Shown here: in pieces, positions 1 through 9,694 of the stretch
Position numbering within the stretch: position 1 is the first letter of the stretch
Layout of the letters: each line of letters opens with the position of its first letter
DNA from: a bacterium HR25
GTDB taxonomy: Bacteria > Chloroflexota > Dehalococcoidia > SM23-28-2 > HRbin24
Reading direction: 5' to 3'
DNA length: 29,798 nucleotides
Assembly: GCA_002898615.1 (NCBI GenBank)
Contig: BEIB01000005.1
Coordinates: 1 to 29,798 of the forward strand
The notes under the pieces: generated by a model
The model's database searches: none
What the model saw: the letters and a program-made list of their open reading frames with translations, nothing else
Told to the model about the DNA's origin: nothing
Program-made: the position numbers and the translations under genes

Positions 1-546
1 CGCCACTCCGGTGGTGTGGTCGAACATCATGTTGGGCTCCTGGGGCGGGGGGGCGTCCGGGGAGTCGGGCGGCGTCACCATAGCGGCGGTGCCGATGCGG
101 GCGTAGACGCCCACGTCCACCAGAGCGCGGTCGCTCTCCTCGTGGTCGGGGCCATAGCCGGTGATCTGGCAGTAGACCAGGCGGGGATTGAGGGCGGCCA
201 CGTCATCGTAGGTGAGACGGGCCCGCCGCAGGACACGAGGCCGGAAGTTGGTGATGAGGACGTCGGCCTCCCGCAGCAGAGCGAGGACGATCTCCCGTCC
301 TTCCTCGGTATGGAAGTCCAGGCAGACGCTGCGCTTGCCCCGGTTGACGTGCTCGAAGAAGGGGTTTTCGCTCTCTCCCCGCTTGGTGGGGAAGGCGGAG
401 ACCAGGGCTCCCCGCAGGCCGTCCCCGGCCGGCGGCTCTATCTTGATGACCTCGGCGCCCCAGTCGGCCAGCACGGCGGCGGCCGTGGGGCCCGCTATCC
501 AGTGGGCCAGCTCCACCACACGCGTCCCGTCCAGTAGACCAGCCAT
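1..546 (-). CDS. CaiB/BaiF-type CoA-transferase (family III), 3' end outside window
   Basis: The reading frame opens with ATG at 546 and runs without a stop to the left edge, giving 182 codons of a family of about 400 residues. The N-terminus (MAGLLDGTRVVELAHWIAGP, then ADWGAEVIKIEPP, FFEHVNRGKRSVCLDF and ADVLITNFRP) is the Rossmann-like start of CoA-transferase family III. These enzymes move CoA between carboxylic acids using a catalytic Asp; the Asp in the VDVGVYARIG segment is the likely one. An AGGAGG ribosome site lies at about 553-558. The gene is divergent from the P450 with a 144-base spacer. The family assignment is firm; the substrate cannot be read from sequence. In this setting it may activate a carboxylic acid for the acyl-CoA pathway encoded further right, which is inference. 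Confidence 0.9.
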   Translation of the reverse strand, partial: MAGLLDGTRVVELAHWIAGPTAAAVLADWGAEVIKIEPPAGDGLRGALVSAFPTKRGESENPFFEHVNRGKRSVCLDFHTEEGREIVLALLREADVLITNFRPRVLRRARLTYDDVAALNPRLVYCQITGYGPDHEESDRALVDVGVYARIGTAAMVTPPDSPDAPPPQEPNMMFDHTTGVA

Positions 547-625
547 CGGTCCCCTCCTGGCTAAAGTGCCGCTCACCTGCCAGGATAAGGACTGACAACC
601 TCCCCGGCAACCGGCACAGTGGGCA

Positions 626-654
626 TTGACAGCCTGGGCGGAGGGGCCTAACCT
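626..654 (+). promoter_or_regulatory. Sigma70-type promoter for the P450 gene
   Basis: A perfect -35 TTGACA (626-631) is followed after 17 bases by a weak -10 TAACCT (649-654, 3 of 6 matches). It lies 37 bases before the GTG start at 691, which has a good AGGGGAGGT ribosome site at 674-682. Confidence 0.45.
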
Positions 655-690
655 GAAGGCGCCAGCTCGCTGTCAGGGGAGGTCGCTGAG

Positions 691-1905
691 GTGCTGACGC
701 GGGACGATCTGCTGACTCCCGAGGCCGTTCAGGACCCTTACGCCTACTTCGGCCGCCTGCGTGAGGAGGAAGGCGTCGCCTGGAACGCGCGCTGGGGCGG
801 CTGGCTGGTGACCCGCTACGATGATGTCCTGCAGGTCCTGCGCGATCCCCAGCACTTCTCGTCGGACCGCATGGCCGCCCTGCGCCAGGAGCTGACGGAG
901 GGGGAGGGGGAGAAGCTGGCCCTCCTCATCAACCACCTGAGCAAGTGGTTCGTCTTCAGCGACCCTCCCTACCACACACGGCTGCGCATGCTGGTCAACA
1001 AGGCCTTCACCCCCAGCAGCGTGGAGCGGCTCCGCCCCCGTGTCCGCCAGATCGTTGAGGGGCTCCTAGACGGCCTGGCGCCGCGGCGCCAGATGGAGTT
1101 CATCAAAGAGTTCGCCTTCCACATACCGGTCATCGTCATCTGCGAGTACATGGGCGTCCCGGCGGAGGACCGGGAGAAGCTGAAGGTCTGGTCCAACCAG
1201 GTGGGCAGCGCCGTGGGTATCCGGGCGGGCGACCCTGAGCGCTGGGAGCGCTCCCAGCAGGCGGTGGAACGGCTGCTGGAGTACTTCCAGCCCCTGGTGG
1301 AGGAGCGCCGGCGGCGCCCCCGGGAGGACTTCATCACCGCCCTCGTCCAGGCCGAGGAGCGGGGCGACCTCCTCTCCGATGAAGAGGTACTGGCCACCTG
1401 CACCCTCCTCATGTTCGCCGGTCACGAGAGCACCATGAACTTGCTGGCCAACGGCCTGGCCGCCTTCATGCGCTTCCCCGACCAGTGGGAGCTGCTCTGC
1501 CGGGAGCCCGGCCTGGTTCGGCCAGCGGTAGAGGAGCTTCTGCGCTACGATGGCCCCGTCAAGGCCCTCACCCGGCAGGTGCGCGGAGAGGTGACGCTGG
1601 GCGGCAAGGAGCTGAAGGAGGGCGACCGCCTGATGCTCCTCTTCGCCGCCGCCAACCGCGACCCGCGCAAGTTCCGCGACCCCGAGCGACTGGACATAAC
1701 CCGAAGCCCCAACCCCCACCTGGGCTTCGGCTACGGCATCCACGTCTGCCTGGGGGCGCCCCTGGCCCGCCTGGAGGCCCAGGAGACCTTTCTGACTCTC
1801 TCTCGGAGGCTGCCCGGCATCCGCCTGGCCATCGGCCTGGACGAGCTGGAGTACTACCCCACCTTCGTGGGGCGCATCCTGAAGAAGTTACCGGTGGAGT
1901 GGTAG
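691..1905 (+). CDS. Cytochrome P450 monooxygenase
   Basis: A soluble bacterial P450 of 404 residues, the usual length. It would insert one oxygen atom from O2 into an organic substrate, using electrons from a ferredoxin/reductase that is not encoded here. Visible motifs are the C-helix DPPYHTRLR, the I-helix oxygen-activation motif AGHEST (residues 243-248), the K-helix ExxR in EELLRY and the heme-ligand loop FGYGIHVCLG with Cys353 as iron ligand. No membrane anchor is present. The GTG start has an AGGGGAGGT site 8 bases upstream. It is divergent from a CoA-transferase and 36 bases ahead of rsmI. The substrate is unknown; the sterol/fatty-acid-like cluster at 20.2-25.4 kb invites comparison with CYP125/CYP142-type steroid P450s, but this is inference from the same window and not from sequence identity. 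Confidence 0.95.
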   Translation: MLTRDDLLTPEAVQDPYAYFGRLREEEGVAWNARWGGWLVTRYDDVLQVLRDPQHFSSDRMAALRQELTEGEGEKLALLINHLSKWFVFSDPPYHTRLRMLVNKAFTPSSVERLRPRVRQIVEGLLDGLAPRRQMEFIKEFAFHIPVIVICEYMGVPAEDREKLKVWSNQVGSAVGIRAGDPERWERSQQAVERLLEYFQPLVEERRRRPREDFITALVQAEERGDLLSDEEVLATCTLLMFAGHESTMNLLANGLAAFMRFPDQWELLCREPGLVRPAVEELLRYDGPVKALTRQVRGEVTLGGKELKEGDRLMLLFAAANRDPRKFRDPERLDITRSPNPHLGFGYGIHVCLGAPLARLEAQETFLTLSRRLPGIRLAIGLDELEYYPTFVGRILKKLPVEW

Positions 1906-1941
1906 TCCCTGCCCGCCCTCGGGCGGGGGACAGGACTGGCC

Positions 1942-2775
1942 GTGGCCACCCTGTACCTCGTCGCCACGCCTATAGGCAACCTGGAGGACATCACCCTGCG
2001 GGCGCTGCGCGTGCTGCGCGAGGTCGTCCTCGTCGCCGCCGAGGACACCCGGACCGCCCGTCGGCTCCTCTCCCACTACGGCATCCAGGCCCGCTTGGTG
2101 AGCTACAACGAGCACAACAAGGAGAAGCGGACGCCCCTCCTCCTGGCTGCTCTGGCGGAGGGGGATGTGGCCCTGGTCTCGGAGGCGGGGATGCCTGGCA
2201 TCAGCGACCCCGGCGTGGACCTGGTGCGGGCGGCGGTGGCCGCCGGCCACCGGGTGACGGCTGTGCCGGGCCCCTCGGCCATCGTCGCTGCCCTGGCCGT
2301 CTCCGGCCTGTCCACCCGCCAGTTCACCTATCTGGGCTTCCTGCCCCGCCGCAAGGGGGAGCGACGGCGCCTCCTGGCCTCCCTGCGGGAGGAGCCGCGC
2401 ACCCTCGTCCTCCTGGAGTCTCCCCACCGGCTGCGGGAGACCCTGGCTGACCTCCACGCCGCCCTGGGGGAGCGCCGCATCGCCGTCTGTCGGGAGCTCA
2501 CCAAGATGTTCGAAGAGATCTTTCGGGGCACCGTGGGGGAGGCGCTGGCTCACTTCCAGGAGCCCCGGGGTGAGTTCACCCTGGTGGTGGAGGGGGCGGC
2601 CGCCGAGCGCCAGAGCCTCTCCCCGGAGGAGGTCGCCCTGGCGGAGCTGGCCCGCCTGCGACGGGAGGGCCGCCACGCCCGGGAGGCGGTGGGCCAGGTG
2701 GTAGCCCGCTACCGCCTCCCCCGACGGCGCGTCTACCAGCTATGGCTGCAACTGGCGGGGGAGAGAGGCCCCTAA
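1942..2775 (+). CDS. rsmI: 16S rRNA (cytidine1402-2'-O)-methyltransferase RsmI
   Basis: A 277-residue member of the tetrapyrrole-methylase fold. RsmI transfers a methyl group from SAM to the ribose of C1402 in the ribosomal P site. The signature N-terminus (LYLVATPIGNLEDIT), AAEDTRTARRLL, the SAM-site segment SEAGMPGISDPG and VPGPSA are all present, and length is normal for the family. It starts with GTG at 1942; the purine-rich GGGCGGGGGACAGG just upstream is the only ribosome-site candidate. The gene sits 36 bases behind the P450 and immediately ahead of metG, a housekeeping neighbourhood, so the P450 may be the newcomer in this string (inference). Confidence 0.96.
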   Translation: MATLYLVATPIGNLEDITLRALRVLREVVLVAAEDTRTARRLLSHYGIQARLVSYNEHNKEKRTPLLLAALAEGDVALVSEAGMPGISDPGVDLVRAAVAAGHRVTAVPGPSAIVAALAVSGLSTRQFTYLGFLPRRKGERRRLLASLREEPRTLVLLESPHRLRETLADLHAALGERRIAVCRELTKMFEEIFRGTVGEALAHFQEPRGEFTLVVEGAAAERQSLSPEEVALAELARLRREGRHAREAVGQVVARYRLPRRRVYQLWLQLAGERGP

Positions 2776-2811
2776 GAGAGCTGTATGCTAAAATCCAGCA
2801 GTGGGACATCC

Positions 2812-4494
<1,683 letters not shown>

Positions 4495-4496
4495 CC

Positions 4497-5309
4497 ATGC
4501 TGGTGGACTCTCACTGCCACATCCAGGACGAGCAGTTCGACGCCGACCGTGAGGAGGCCCTGGCGCGGGCCCGGCAGGCGGGCGTCCGCGCCTTCGTGGT
4601 GGTGGGCTGGGACCTGGAGTCCAGCCGGCGGGCGGTGGCCCTGGCCGACGAGCACTCCGATGTCTACGCCGTCATCGGGGTGCACCCCCACTTCGCCAAC
4701 ACCTGGGGCCGGCGGACCCGCCGCTCCCTCTATCGCCTGGGCCACTCCTCCAAGGTAGTGGCAGTGGGGGAGACGGGGCTGGACTTCTACCGCAACCTGT
4801 CTCCACCGGAGGCGCAGCGGCGGGCCTTCCGCGAGCAACTGGAGCTGGCGGCGGAGCTGCGCCGGCCCGTGGTGGTCCACTCCCGGCAGGCGGAGGAGGA
4901 GACGCTGGCCATCGTCAGCGCCTACGAGAGGGAGATGCTGGGGCTCTGGCCCAAGGACCGCCCCCTGGGCCAGATGCACTGCTTCTCGGGCGATATAGCC
5001 CTGGCCCTCCAGTACGTGCAGATGGGCTTCCTGGTGTCCATCGCTGCCACCTGCACCTACCCCAACGGCGAGAAGGTGCGCTCAGTGGCCGCCGGCGTGC
5101 CCCTGCGCTGGCTGACGGTGGAGACGGACGCTCCTTACCTGCCGCCGCAGTCACGGCGGGGTCAGCGCAACGAGCCGGCCTACCTGATGGAGACGGTGGA
5201 GGCCATCGCTCGCCTGCGGGGAGAGAGCCAGGAGCGGGTGAGCAGCGGCACCGCCCTAGCGGCGGCCTGGCTCTTCGGCCTAGGAGACCTGGGGGAGGAG
5301 TCCCGATAG
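4497..5309 (+). CDS. TatD-family metal-dependent hydrolase
   Basis: A 270-residue TIM-barrel hydrolase of the amidohydrolase superfamily. TatD proteins are metal-dependent nucleases with 3'-5' exonuclease or phosphodiesterase activity on DNA/RNA. Seen are the N-terminal metal site DSHCH, IGVHPH, the metal-bridging Glu in VAVGETGLDFYR, HSRQAEEET, HCFSGD and the C-terminal metal Asp in VETDAPYLPP. It starts two bases after metG and its stop overlaps the start of the prenyl synthase gene, so the three are almost certainly co-transcribed. The physiological role (DNA repair, RNA turnover or D-Tyr-tRNA deacylation) differs between family members and cannot be set here. Confidence 0.93.
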   Translation: MLVDSHCHIQDEQFDADREEALARARQAGVRAFVVVGWDLESSRRAVALADEHSDVYAVIGVHPHFANTWGRRTRRSLYRLGHSSKVVAVGETGLDFYRNLSPPEAQRRAFREQLELAAELRRPVVVHSRQAEEETLAIVSAYEREMLGLWPKDRPLGQMHCFSGDIALALQYVQMGFLVSIAATCTYPNGEKVRSVAAGVPLRWLTVETDAPYLPPQSRRGQRNEPAYLMETVEAIARLRGESQERVSSGTALAAAWLFGLGDLGEESR

Positions 5310-6271
5310 TGGTAGCGGCACAGCTCTACGGCCCCATCCAGAAAGACCTCGCCCTGGTGGACGAGACCCTCAACTCCCTGCGGGAGGTGGACTTCCCCTT
5401 CCTGGCCCGCATGATGGACGTCGTCCTCTCGGGCTCGGGGAAGCGGCTGCGCCCTGCCCTCGTCCTGCTGGCCGGCACCTTCGGCGACTACCGGCTGGAC
5501 CTGCTGGTGCCCCTGGCCGCCTCCGTGGAGCTGCTGCACACGGCCACCCTGGTCCACGACGACGTCATCGACAACGCCGACACGCGGCGGGGCCGTCCCA
5601 CCGCCAACAGCCTCTTCCACAACAGCAGCGCCGTCATGCTGGGGGACTATATGTTCGCCCACGCCGCCGAACTGGTGGCCCGCACTGGCAACATACGCGT
5701 CATCCGCCTCTTCGCCCATACCCTTATGGTGATGGCCAAGGGCGAGCTGGGCCAGGACATGCGGGCCTACGACAGCCGACAGGACGTGCAAGAGTACCTG
5801 AACCGCATCGGTGGCAAGACGGCCTCCCTCTTCGCCACCGCCTGCGAGGGCGGGGCCATCGTCGCCGATGAGCCGGAGGAGTGGATCACCGCCCTCCGCC
5901 ACTACGGTTACAACCTGGGCATCGCTTTCCAGATAGTGGACGACATCCTGGACTTCACGGGGGACGAGGGGGAGATGGGGAAGCCCGTGGGCAGCGACCT
6001 CCTCCAGGGCACCCTCACCCTTCCCTCCCTCCTGCTGTTGCAGCGCTACCCGCGGGACAATCCCATCCACCGCTTCTTCGCCGACCGCCGCCACGAGCAC
6101 GTGCAGCAGGCGGTGCTGATGGTCCGGGAGTCCGACATACCGCAGGAGTCCTACCGCATGGCGCGGGACTACTGCGGGCGCGCCCTGGAGGCCATCTCCA
6201 TCCTCCCCAGCACCGAGGCCCGCCGCACCCTGGAGGAGCTGACCTACTACATCCTGGAGCGGCGGAGCTAG
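5309..6271 (+). CDS. Polyprenyl diphosphate synthase (long-chain, all-trans type)
   Basis: A 320-residue E-type prenyltransferase that elongates FPP/GGPP with IPP to supply the side chain of menaquinone or ubiquinone. Seen are GKRLRP (44-49), the first Asp-rich motif DDVID (84-88) followed by DTRRGRP, the LGD segment, GKTASLF, and the second Asp-rich motif DDILD (211-215) with KPVGSDL. The residue five before the first DDxxD is Ala79, small as expected of enzymes making chains longer than C20. The GTG start overlaps the stop of the TatD gene by one base. Its 3' end overlaps recO tail-to-tail by four bases, leaving no room for a terminator. It probably serves the quinone pool used by the complex I encoded in this window (inference). 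IspB, HepT and SdsA types cannot be separated by eye. Confidence 0.93.
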   Translation: MVAAQLYGPIQKDLALVDETLNSLREVDFPFLARMMDVVLSGSGKRLRPALVLLAGTFGDYRLDLLVPLAASVELLHTATLVHDDVIDNADTRRGRPTANSLFHNSSAVMLGDYMFAHAAELVARTGNIRVIRLFAHTLMVMAKGELGQDMRAYDSRQDVQEYLNRIGGKTASLFATACEGGAIVADEPEEWITALRHYGYNLGIAFQIVDDILDFTGDEGEMGKPVGSDLLQGTLTLPSLLLLQRYPRDNPIHRFFADRRHEHVQQAVLMVRESDIPQESYRMARDYCGRALEAISILPSTEARRTLEELTYYILERRS

Positions 6272-7059
6272 GGCATCTGCCCCGGGCTGGGCATGATGGT
6301 GAGGCCCCGGCGCAGCCGCTCCAGCATCTGGGCGGAGCGGGCCTCCCCCTCCAGCAGGTGGGCCAGATAGCTGCGCAGGTGCAGCTCCACCTCTCGCGCC
6401 AGCGGGGTGGGGAGGCGGAGACGCTGTGCCTCCTGCAGGGACGACCGCTGGAGGAGCCGCAGCGCCTTCAGGGCGCCCTGGCTCAGGGGGCGGGCGCCGG
6501 CCTGGCCGGCGCCGCAGTCCGGACAGACCACTCCCCCGGCCAGGGGCGAGAACAGCCCCTCCCCCGGCAGGGGACGGCGGCAGCCCAGGCAATGGTCCAG
6601 CTCCGGGCCGAAGCCGCTCAGCGCCAGAAGGCGCGCCTCGAAGCGGCGGACGGCCAGCTCCGGCTGGGGCGCCCGTTCCAGCCAGCGCACAGTCTCCAGG
6701 AGCAGCCGGTAGGGGGTATGGGCCTCAGCCCCTGGAGGGAGGAAGCGGTCGGCCACCTCGCAGGCGTAGAGGGCGAGGGCGAGGCGCTCCAGGTCTCCCT
6801 GGAGGGCGGGGAAGCTCTCCAGGGTCTGGCAGCCGGCCACCACGTAGCGAGTGTGCCCCTGGGCGAGCTGGACCATCACGCGGGTGAGGGGCTGCAGGTG
6901 ACCGCCCATACGGCTCTTGGGCCGGCGCACGCCGCGGGCCTTGGCCTCCAGCTTGCCGTGGGCGGGGGTGAGAAGGGTCACCAGTCGGTCGGCCTCGGCC
7001 AGGTCGCGCTGGCGCAGGACGAAGGCCTCCGTCTTGAAGAGGCGCGGGGGCTCCGCCAA
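6268..7059 (-). CDS. recO: DNA repair protein RecO
   Basis: A 263-residue RecO, which anneals complementary strands and, with RecR, loads RecA onto SSB-coated gaps. The N-terminal OB-fold is recognised by KTEAFVLRQRDLAEADRLVTLLT and GKLEAKARGVRRPKSR; the C-terminal part carries a four-cysteine zinc site (CLGC ... CPDC) after LSGFGPELDHC. It begins four bases after the recR stop and its last codon overlaps the convergent prenyl synthase gene. RecO and RecR work in one complex, so the adjacency of recR and recO, last in the dnaX-ybaB-recR-recO string, makes sense functionally. Confidence 0.93.
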   Translation of the reverse strand: MAEPPRLFKTEAFVLRQRDLAEADRLVTLLTPAHGKLEAKARGVRRPKSRMGGHLQPLTRVMVQLAQGHTRYVVAGCQTLESFPALQGDLERLALALYACEVADRFLPPGAEAHTPYRLLLETVRWLERAPQPELAVRRFEARLLALSGFGPELDHCLGCRRPLPGEGLFSPLAGGVVCPDCGAGQAGARPLSQGALKALRLLQRSSLQEAQRLRLPTPLAREVELHLRSYLAHLLEGEARSAQMLERLRRGLTIMPSPGQMP

Positions 7060-7063
7060 GGGC

Positions 7064-7705
7064 TCAGACCTCCTGGCGCCCTTCCAGGGCCCGGCCCAGG
7101 GTCACGTCGTCGGCATACTCCAGGTCGGCGCCCATGGGGAGGCCGCGGGCCAGGCGGGTGACCCTCACGCCCAGGGGCCGCAGCAGGCGGGCCAGGTAGA
7201 GGGCGGTGGCCTCCCCCTCCAGGTTGGGGTTGGTGGCGACGATAACCTCCTTCACCTCGCCGGAACGCAGGCGGTCCAGCAGCTCCCCCACCTTCAGGTC
7301 TTCGGGGCCGACGCCGTCCATAGGGGAGATGACTCCGTGGAGGACGTGATAGAGGCCGCGGAAGCGGCCCGTGCGTTCGATGGCCAGGGCGTCCAGGGGC
7401 TCCTCCACCACGCAGATGAGGGAACGGTCCCGCTGGGGGTCGCTGCAGAAGCGGCAGGGGTCTACGTCCGTCAGGTTCTGGCAGACGGAACAGAAGACGA
7501 TGCGCTCCTTGGCCTCCAGAAGGGCCTCGGCCAGGGCCCGCACCTCGGCCAGGGGGGCCCGCAGGACGTAGTAGGTGAGGCGCTGGGCGCTCTTGGGGCC
7601 GATGCCTGGCAGCTTGTGGAACTCCTCGATGAGCCGGGCGACGGGCCCGGCGGCAGGTATAGAATCCTGCAAACTCAACACCCCTTCCCCATTCGCTACG
7701 CCCAT
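7064..7705 (-). CDS. recR: Recombination mediator protein RecR
   Basis: RecR, 213 residues from the first ATG; the family is about 200. It forms a ring clamp on DNA and helps RecO load RecA. Seen are the helix-hairpin-helix [19 protein letters not shown], the zinc site [16 protein letters not shown], the Toprim start [13 protein letters not shown] and the C-terminal [21 protein letters not shown]. The start is uncertain: the ATG at 7705 lies inside a perfect -10 box (TATAATG), has no ribosome site and gives a nonconserved leader, while GTG 7681, TTG 7678 or TTG 7672 follow a GGGGAAGGGG purine stretch and fit family length better. It lies between ybaB (24-base gap) and recO (4-base gap). Confidence 0.95.
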   Translation of the reverse strand: MGVANGEGVLSLQDSIPAAGPVARLIEEFHKLPGIGPKSAQRLTYYVLRAPLAEVRALAEALLEAKERIVFCSVCQNLTDVDPCRFCSDPQRDRSLICVVEEPLDALAIERTGRFRGLYHVLHGVISPMDGVGPEDLKVGELLDRLRSGEVKEVIVATNPNLEGEATALYLARLLRPLGVRVTRLARGLPMGADLEYADDVTLGRALEGRQEV

Positions 7706-7709
7706 TATA
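7704..7709 (-). promoter_or_regulatory. Candidate -10 box before recR
   Basis: A perfect TATAAT on the minus strand, inside TTTATAATGG, the same ten bases found before dps. No recognisable -35 lies 16-18 bases upstream, but the 11-base palindrome CTAGGCCCTAG (7723-7733) occupies that area and overlaps the ybaB stop. If used, transcription would start near 7697, downstream of the first ATG of recR. Confidence 0.35.
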
Positions 7710-7729
7710 AAGGGGCCAGGGGCTAGGCC

Positions 7730-8056
7730 CTAGCGGGGAAGCCCGGGCAGGCCGAAGCCGCCGGCCAGGCTGGAGAGGTGTCGCATCTGGGCCTCCCGCA
7801 CCTTCTCCAGGGCGTCGTTCACCGCCGCTAGGATGAGGTCCTGGAGCATCTCCACGTCGTCGGGGTCCACGGCCTCGGGGCGGATGGTGATGGACTGAAG
7901 TTGAGGCCGGGCGCTCATCACTACGGTGACGGCGCCACCGCCAGCGGAGGTCTCCACCACCGTCTCCTCCAGGGTGCGCTGCGCCTCGGCGATGCGATTC
8001 TGCAGCTCCTGGATCTGGCGCATGAGGTCACGATTCATTCGCGGTTGCTGGGACAT
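7730..8056 (-). CDS. ybaB: YbaB/EbfC family nucleoid-associated protein
   Basis: A 108-residue protein of the YbaB/EbfC family, which forms dimers, binds DNA and is nearly always encoded between dnaX and recR, as here. The N-terminal helix (LMRQIQELQNRIAEAQRTLEE) is followed by the family beta-region ETSAGGGAVTVVMSARPQLQSI and the C-terminal helix EMLQDLILAAVNDALEKVRE. The ATG at 8056 has a full AAGGAGG site 8 bases upstream, inside the end of dnaX; the two genes overlap by 29 bases in different frames, which suggests translational coupling. Confidence 0.93.
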   Translation of the reverse strand: MSQQPRMNRDLMRQIQELQNRIAEAQRTLEETVVETSAGGGAVTVVMSARPQLQSITIRPEAVDPDDVEMLQDLILAAVNDALEKVREAQMRHLSSLAGGFGLPGLPR

Positions 8057-9590
8057 CCTCCTCGCCTCCTTCTTCCTGTGCCAGGGGGACGGCGCCGTGG
8101 CGGAGGGCCTCCTTCAGCAGGTGGCCGCCCCCTCTGGGACGTGACGGCGCCTGGGTCATCTCGCAGCGGACGGTCACGGGCTGTCCCAGGAGCCGTGAGG
8201 CTACCTCCTCCAGTTGACGCTGACGGGTGGGCTGCCCTACCTGGTCCAGGTGGAACCGCCAGTAGAACCCCAGGACGATGGTGCCCTCCCGCACCTCTTT
8301 GACCTCACAGGAGCCGTTCAGGAGGGCTGCCAGGTGACGGTCCACCTCCCGGCAGGAAAGGCGGAGGCGCTCCAGAAAGTCCGGCGGAAGGGCCAGAGAG
8401 CCGGAGGCTGGAGGGTCCTGGGGGGCCGCCGGGGCCTCCCGTGGGGGACTCGCCTGGGCGGCGGGGCCCGGGGAGGAGGCAGGGGACGGCGGCCTCTCCT
8501 GGCCCAGGGCCTCCACCAGGGCCAGCTCCAGGGGCAGGGGGGAGTAAGGGTCGTCGCGGAAGTCGGCCCGGGCCAGCAGGCGTAGCCCCCGCATTATGGC
8601 CTCGCTCTCCGTCTGCTGGGCCAGATGCGTCAACTGAGAGAGCTCCTCCTGGCCCAGCTCCAGCGTGTCGGCTGCGCCAGCCTTGATGAGGAGGAGGGAG
8701 CGCAGGCCGGCCACCACCTCCCGGGCGAGCTGTCGCATCTCCAGGCCGTCGTCGTGGGCGGCAGCCACCAGGCGCAGGGCGGCCGCCAGGTCCCGACGGA
8801 CAATGGCGGCCACCAGCTCACGGGCGCGTCCGTCGGAGCGGAGGCCCAGGGCCTCCCGTACCTGCTCCGTGGTAGGGCTGGGGCCGTAATAGGCCACCAC
8901 CTGCTCCAGGAGGTTGATGGCGTCTCGCAGAGAGCCGCCGGCGGCGCGAGCGATCTCCTCCAGGCCCCGCTCCTCCAGAGCGAAGCCCTCGGCCTGGCAG
9001 ATATGGCCCAGGCGGGCCACAGCGGCCGTCAGGGGAACGCGGCGGAGGTCGAAGCGTTGGCAGCGGGAGATGATGGTGGCCGGCAGCCGCTGCGGTTCGG
9101 TGGTGGCCAGGACGAAGATGACGTGGGGCGGCGGCTCCTCCAGCGTCTTCAGGAGGGCGTTGTAGGCCTCCTGGGTGAGCATGTGGACCTCGTCCACCAG
9201 ATAAACCTTGTAGCGGCCGCCCATGGGGGCCAGCCCCACGCGGTCCCGCAGCCGCCTGATCTCATCGATGCCGCGGTTGCTGGCGGCATCCATTTCCAGC
9301 AGGTCTGGCGCCTGGCCGGCCAGGTAGCTCTCGCAGGAGGGACAGCGGTTGCAGGGCTCCCCGTCCTGGGGGGACTGGCAGTTGACGGCCTTGGCGATGA
9401 GCCTGCCCAGGCTGGTCTTGCCGGTGCCCCGGGGTCCGCAGAGGAGATAGGCATGGGCGATGCGGCCGCTGGCGATGGCGTTGCGCAGGGTCCTGGTCAC
9501 GCTGTCCTGGCCTGCCACCTCGGCGAAGGTCTGAGGGCGCCACTTGCGGTAGAGGACCTGCTCGCGTCGGGGGAAGCTCTCGCCGTTCAC
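8028..9590 (-). CDS. dnaX: DNA polymerase III subunit gamma/tau
   Basis: DnaX, 520 residues, the ATPase of the clamp loader that places the sliding clamp and organises the replisome. Seen are VLYRKWRPQTFAEVAGQ, the Walker A GPRGTGKT (52-59), four zinc cysteines (C71, C80, C83, C86), the Walker B/DExH region YLVDEVHML, the sensor 1 segment FVLATTEP and the SRC motif ISRCQRFDLRR. After residue ~365 comes a Pro/Ala-rich linker and a short C-terminal domain. The GTG at 9590 is the only sensible start; it has no good ribosome site and lies only about 10 bases after a -10-like TATACT. No A-rich slippery heptamer for gamma production was seen. Confidence 0.96.
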   Translation of the reverse strand: MNGESFPRREQVLYRKWRPQTFAEVAGQDSVTRTLRNAIASGRIAHAYLLCGPRGTGKTSLGRLIAKAVNCQSPQDGEPCNRCPSCESYLAGQAPDLLEMDAASNRGIDEIRRLRDRVGLAPMGGRYKVYLVDEVHMLTQEAYNALLKTLEEPPPHVIFVLATTEPQRLPATIISRCQRFDLRRVPLTAAVARLGHICQAEGFALEERGLEEIARAAGGSLRDAINLLEQVVAYYGPSPTTEQVREALGLRSDGRARELVAAIVRRDLAAALRLVAAAHDDGLEMRQLAREVVAGLRSLLLIKAGAADTLELGQEELSQLTHLAQQTESEAIMRGLRLLARADFRDDPYSPLPLELALVEALGQERPPSPASSPGPAAQASPPREAPAAPQDPPASGSLALPPDFLERLRLSCREVDRHLAALLNGSCEVKEVREGTIVLGFYWRFHLDQVGQPTRQRQLEEVASRLLGQPVTVRCEMTQAPSRPRGGGHLLKEALRHGAVPLAQEEGGEEDVPATANES

Positions 9591-9599
9591 TCCGAGGCT

Positions 9600-9605
9600 A
9601 GTATA
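9600..9605 (-). promoter_or_regulatory. Candidate -10 box of dnaX, possible leaderless transcript
   Basis: TATACT on the minus strand (5 of 6 matches to TATAAT) ends 10 bases before the dnaX GTG. Transcription would start only a few bases ahead of the start codon, and no ribosome site is visible, so a leaderless mRNA is possible. No clear -35 was found. Confidence 0.33.
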
Positions 9606-9660
9606 AGGTGGGGCGTCGCTGGCTAGCTAGGGGTGAGCGTCAGGGTCGGGGCTGTCGGGT

Positions 9661-9686
9661 GGGGGGCGGGCGCTGGCCCGCCCCCC
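9661..9686 (-). terminator. Strong GC hairpin after dps
   Basis: A perfect 11-base-pair stem (GGGGGGCGGGC at 9661-9671, complement at 9676-9686) with a four-base loop begins 9 bases after the dps stop. It lacks a U-run on either strand, so it is not a classic intrinsic terminator; it may end the dps transcript or protect its 3' end, and it separates dps from dnaX. Confidence 0.45.
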
Positions 9687-9694
9687 GCGTCGCG

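Noticed and set aside
1911..1927. CCCGCCC-TC-GGGCGGG inverted repeat between the P450 gene and rsmI as a terminator
   Set aside because: The loop is only two bases and no U-run follows; it lies in the rsmI ribosome-site area.
8028..8500. Programmed frameshift in dnaX to make a short gamma subunit
   Set aside because: No A/T-rich slippery heptamer was found near the linker.
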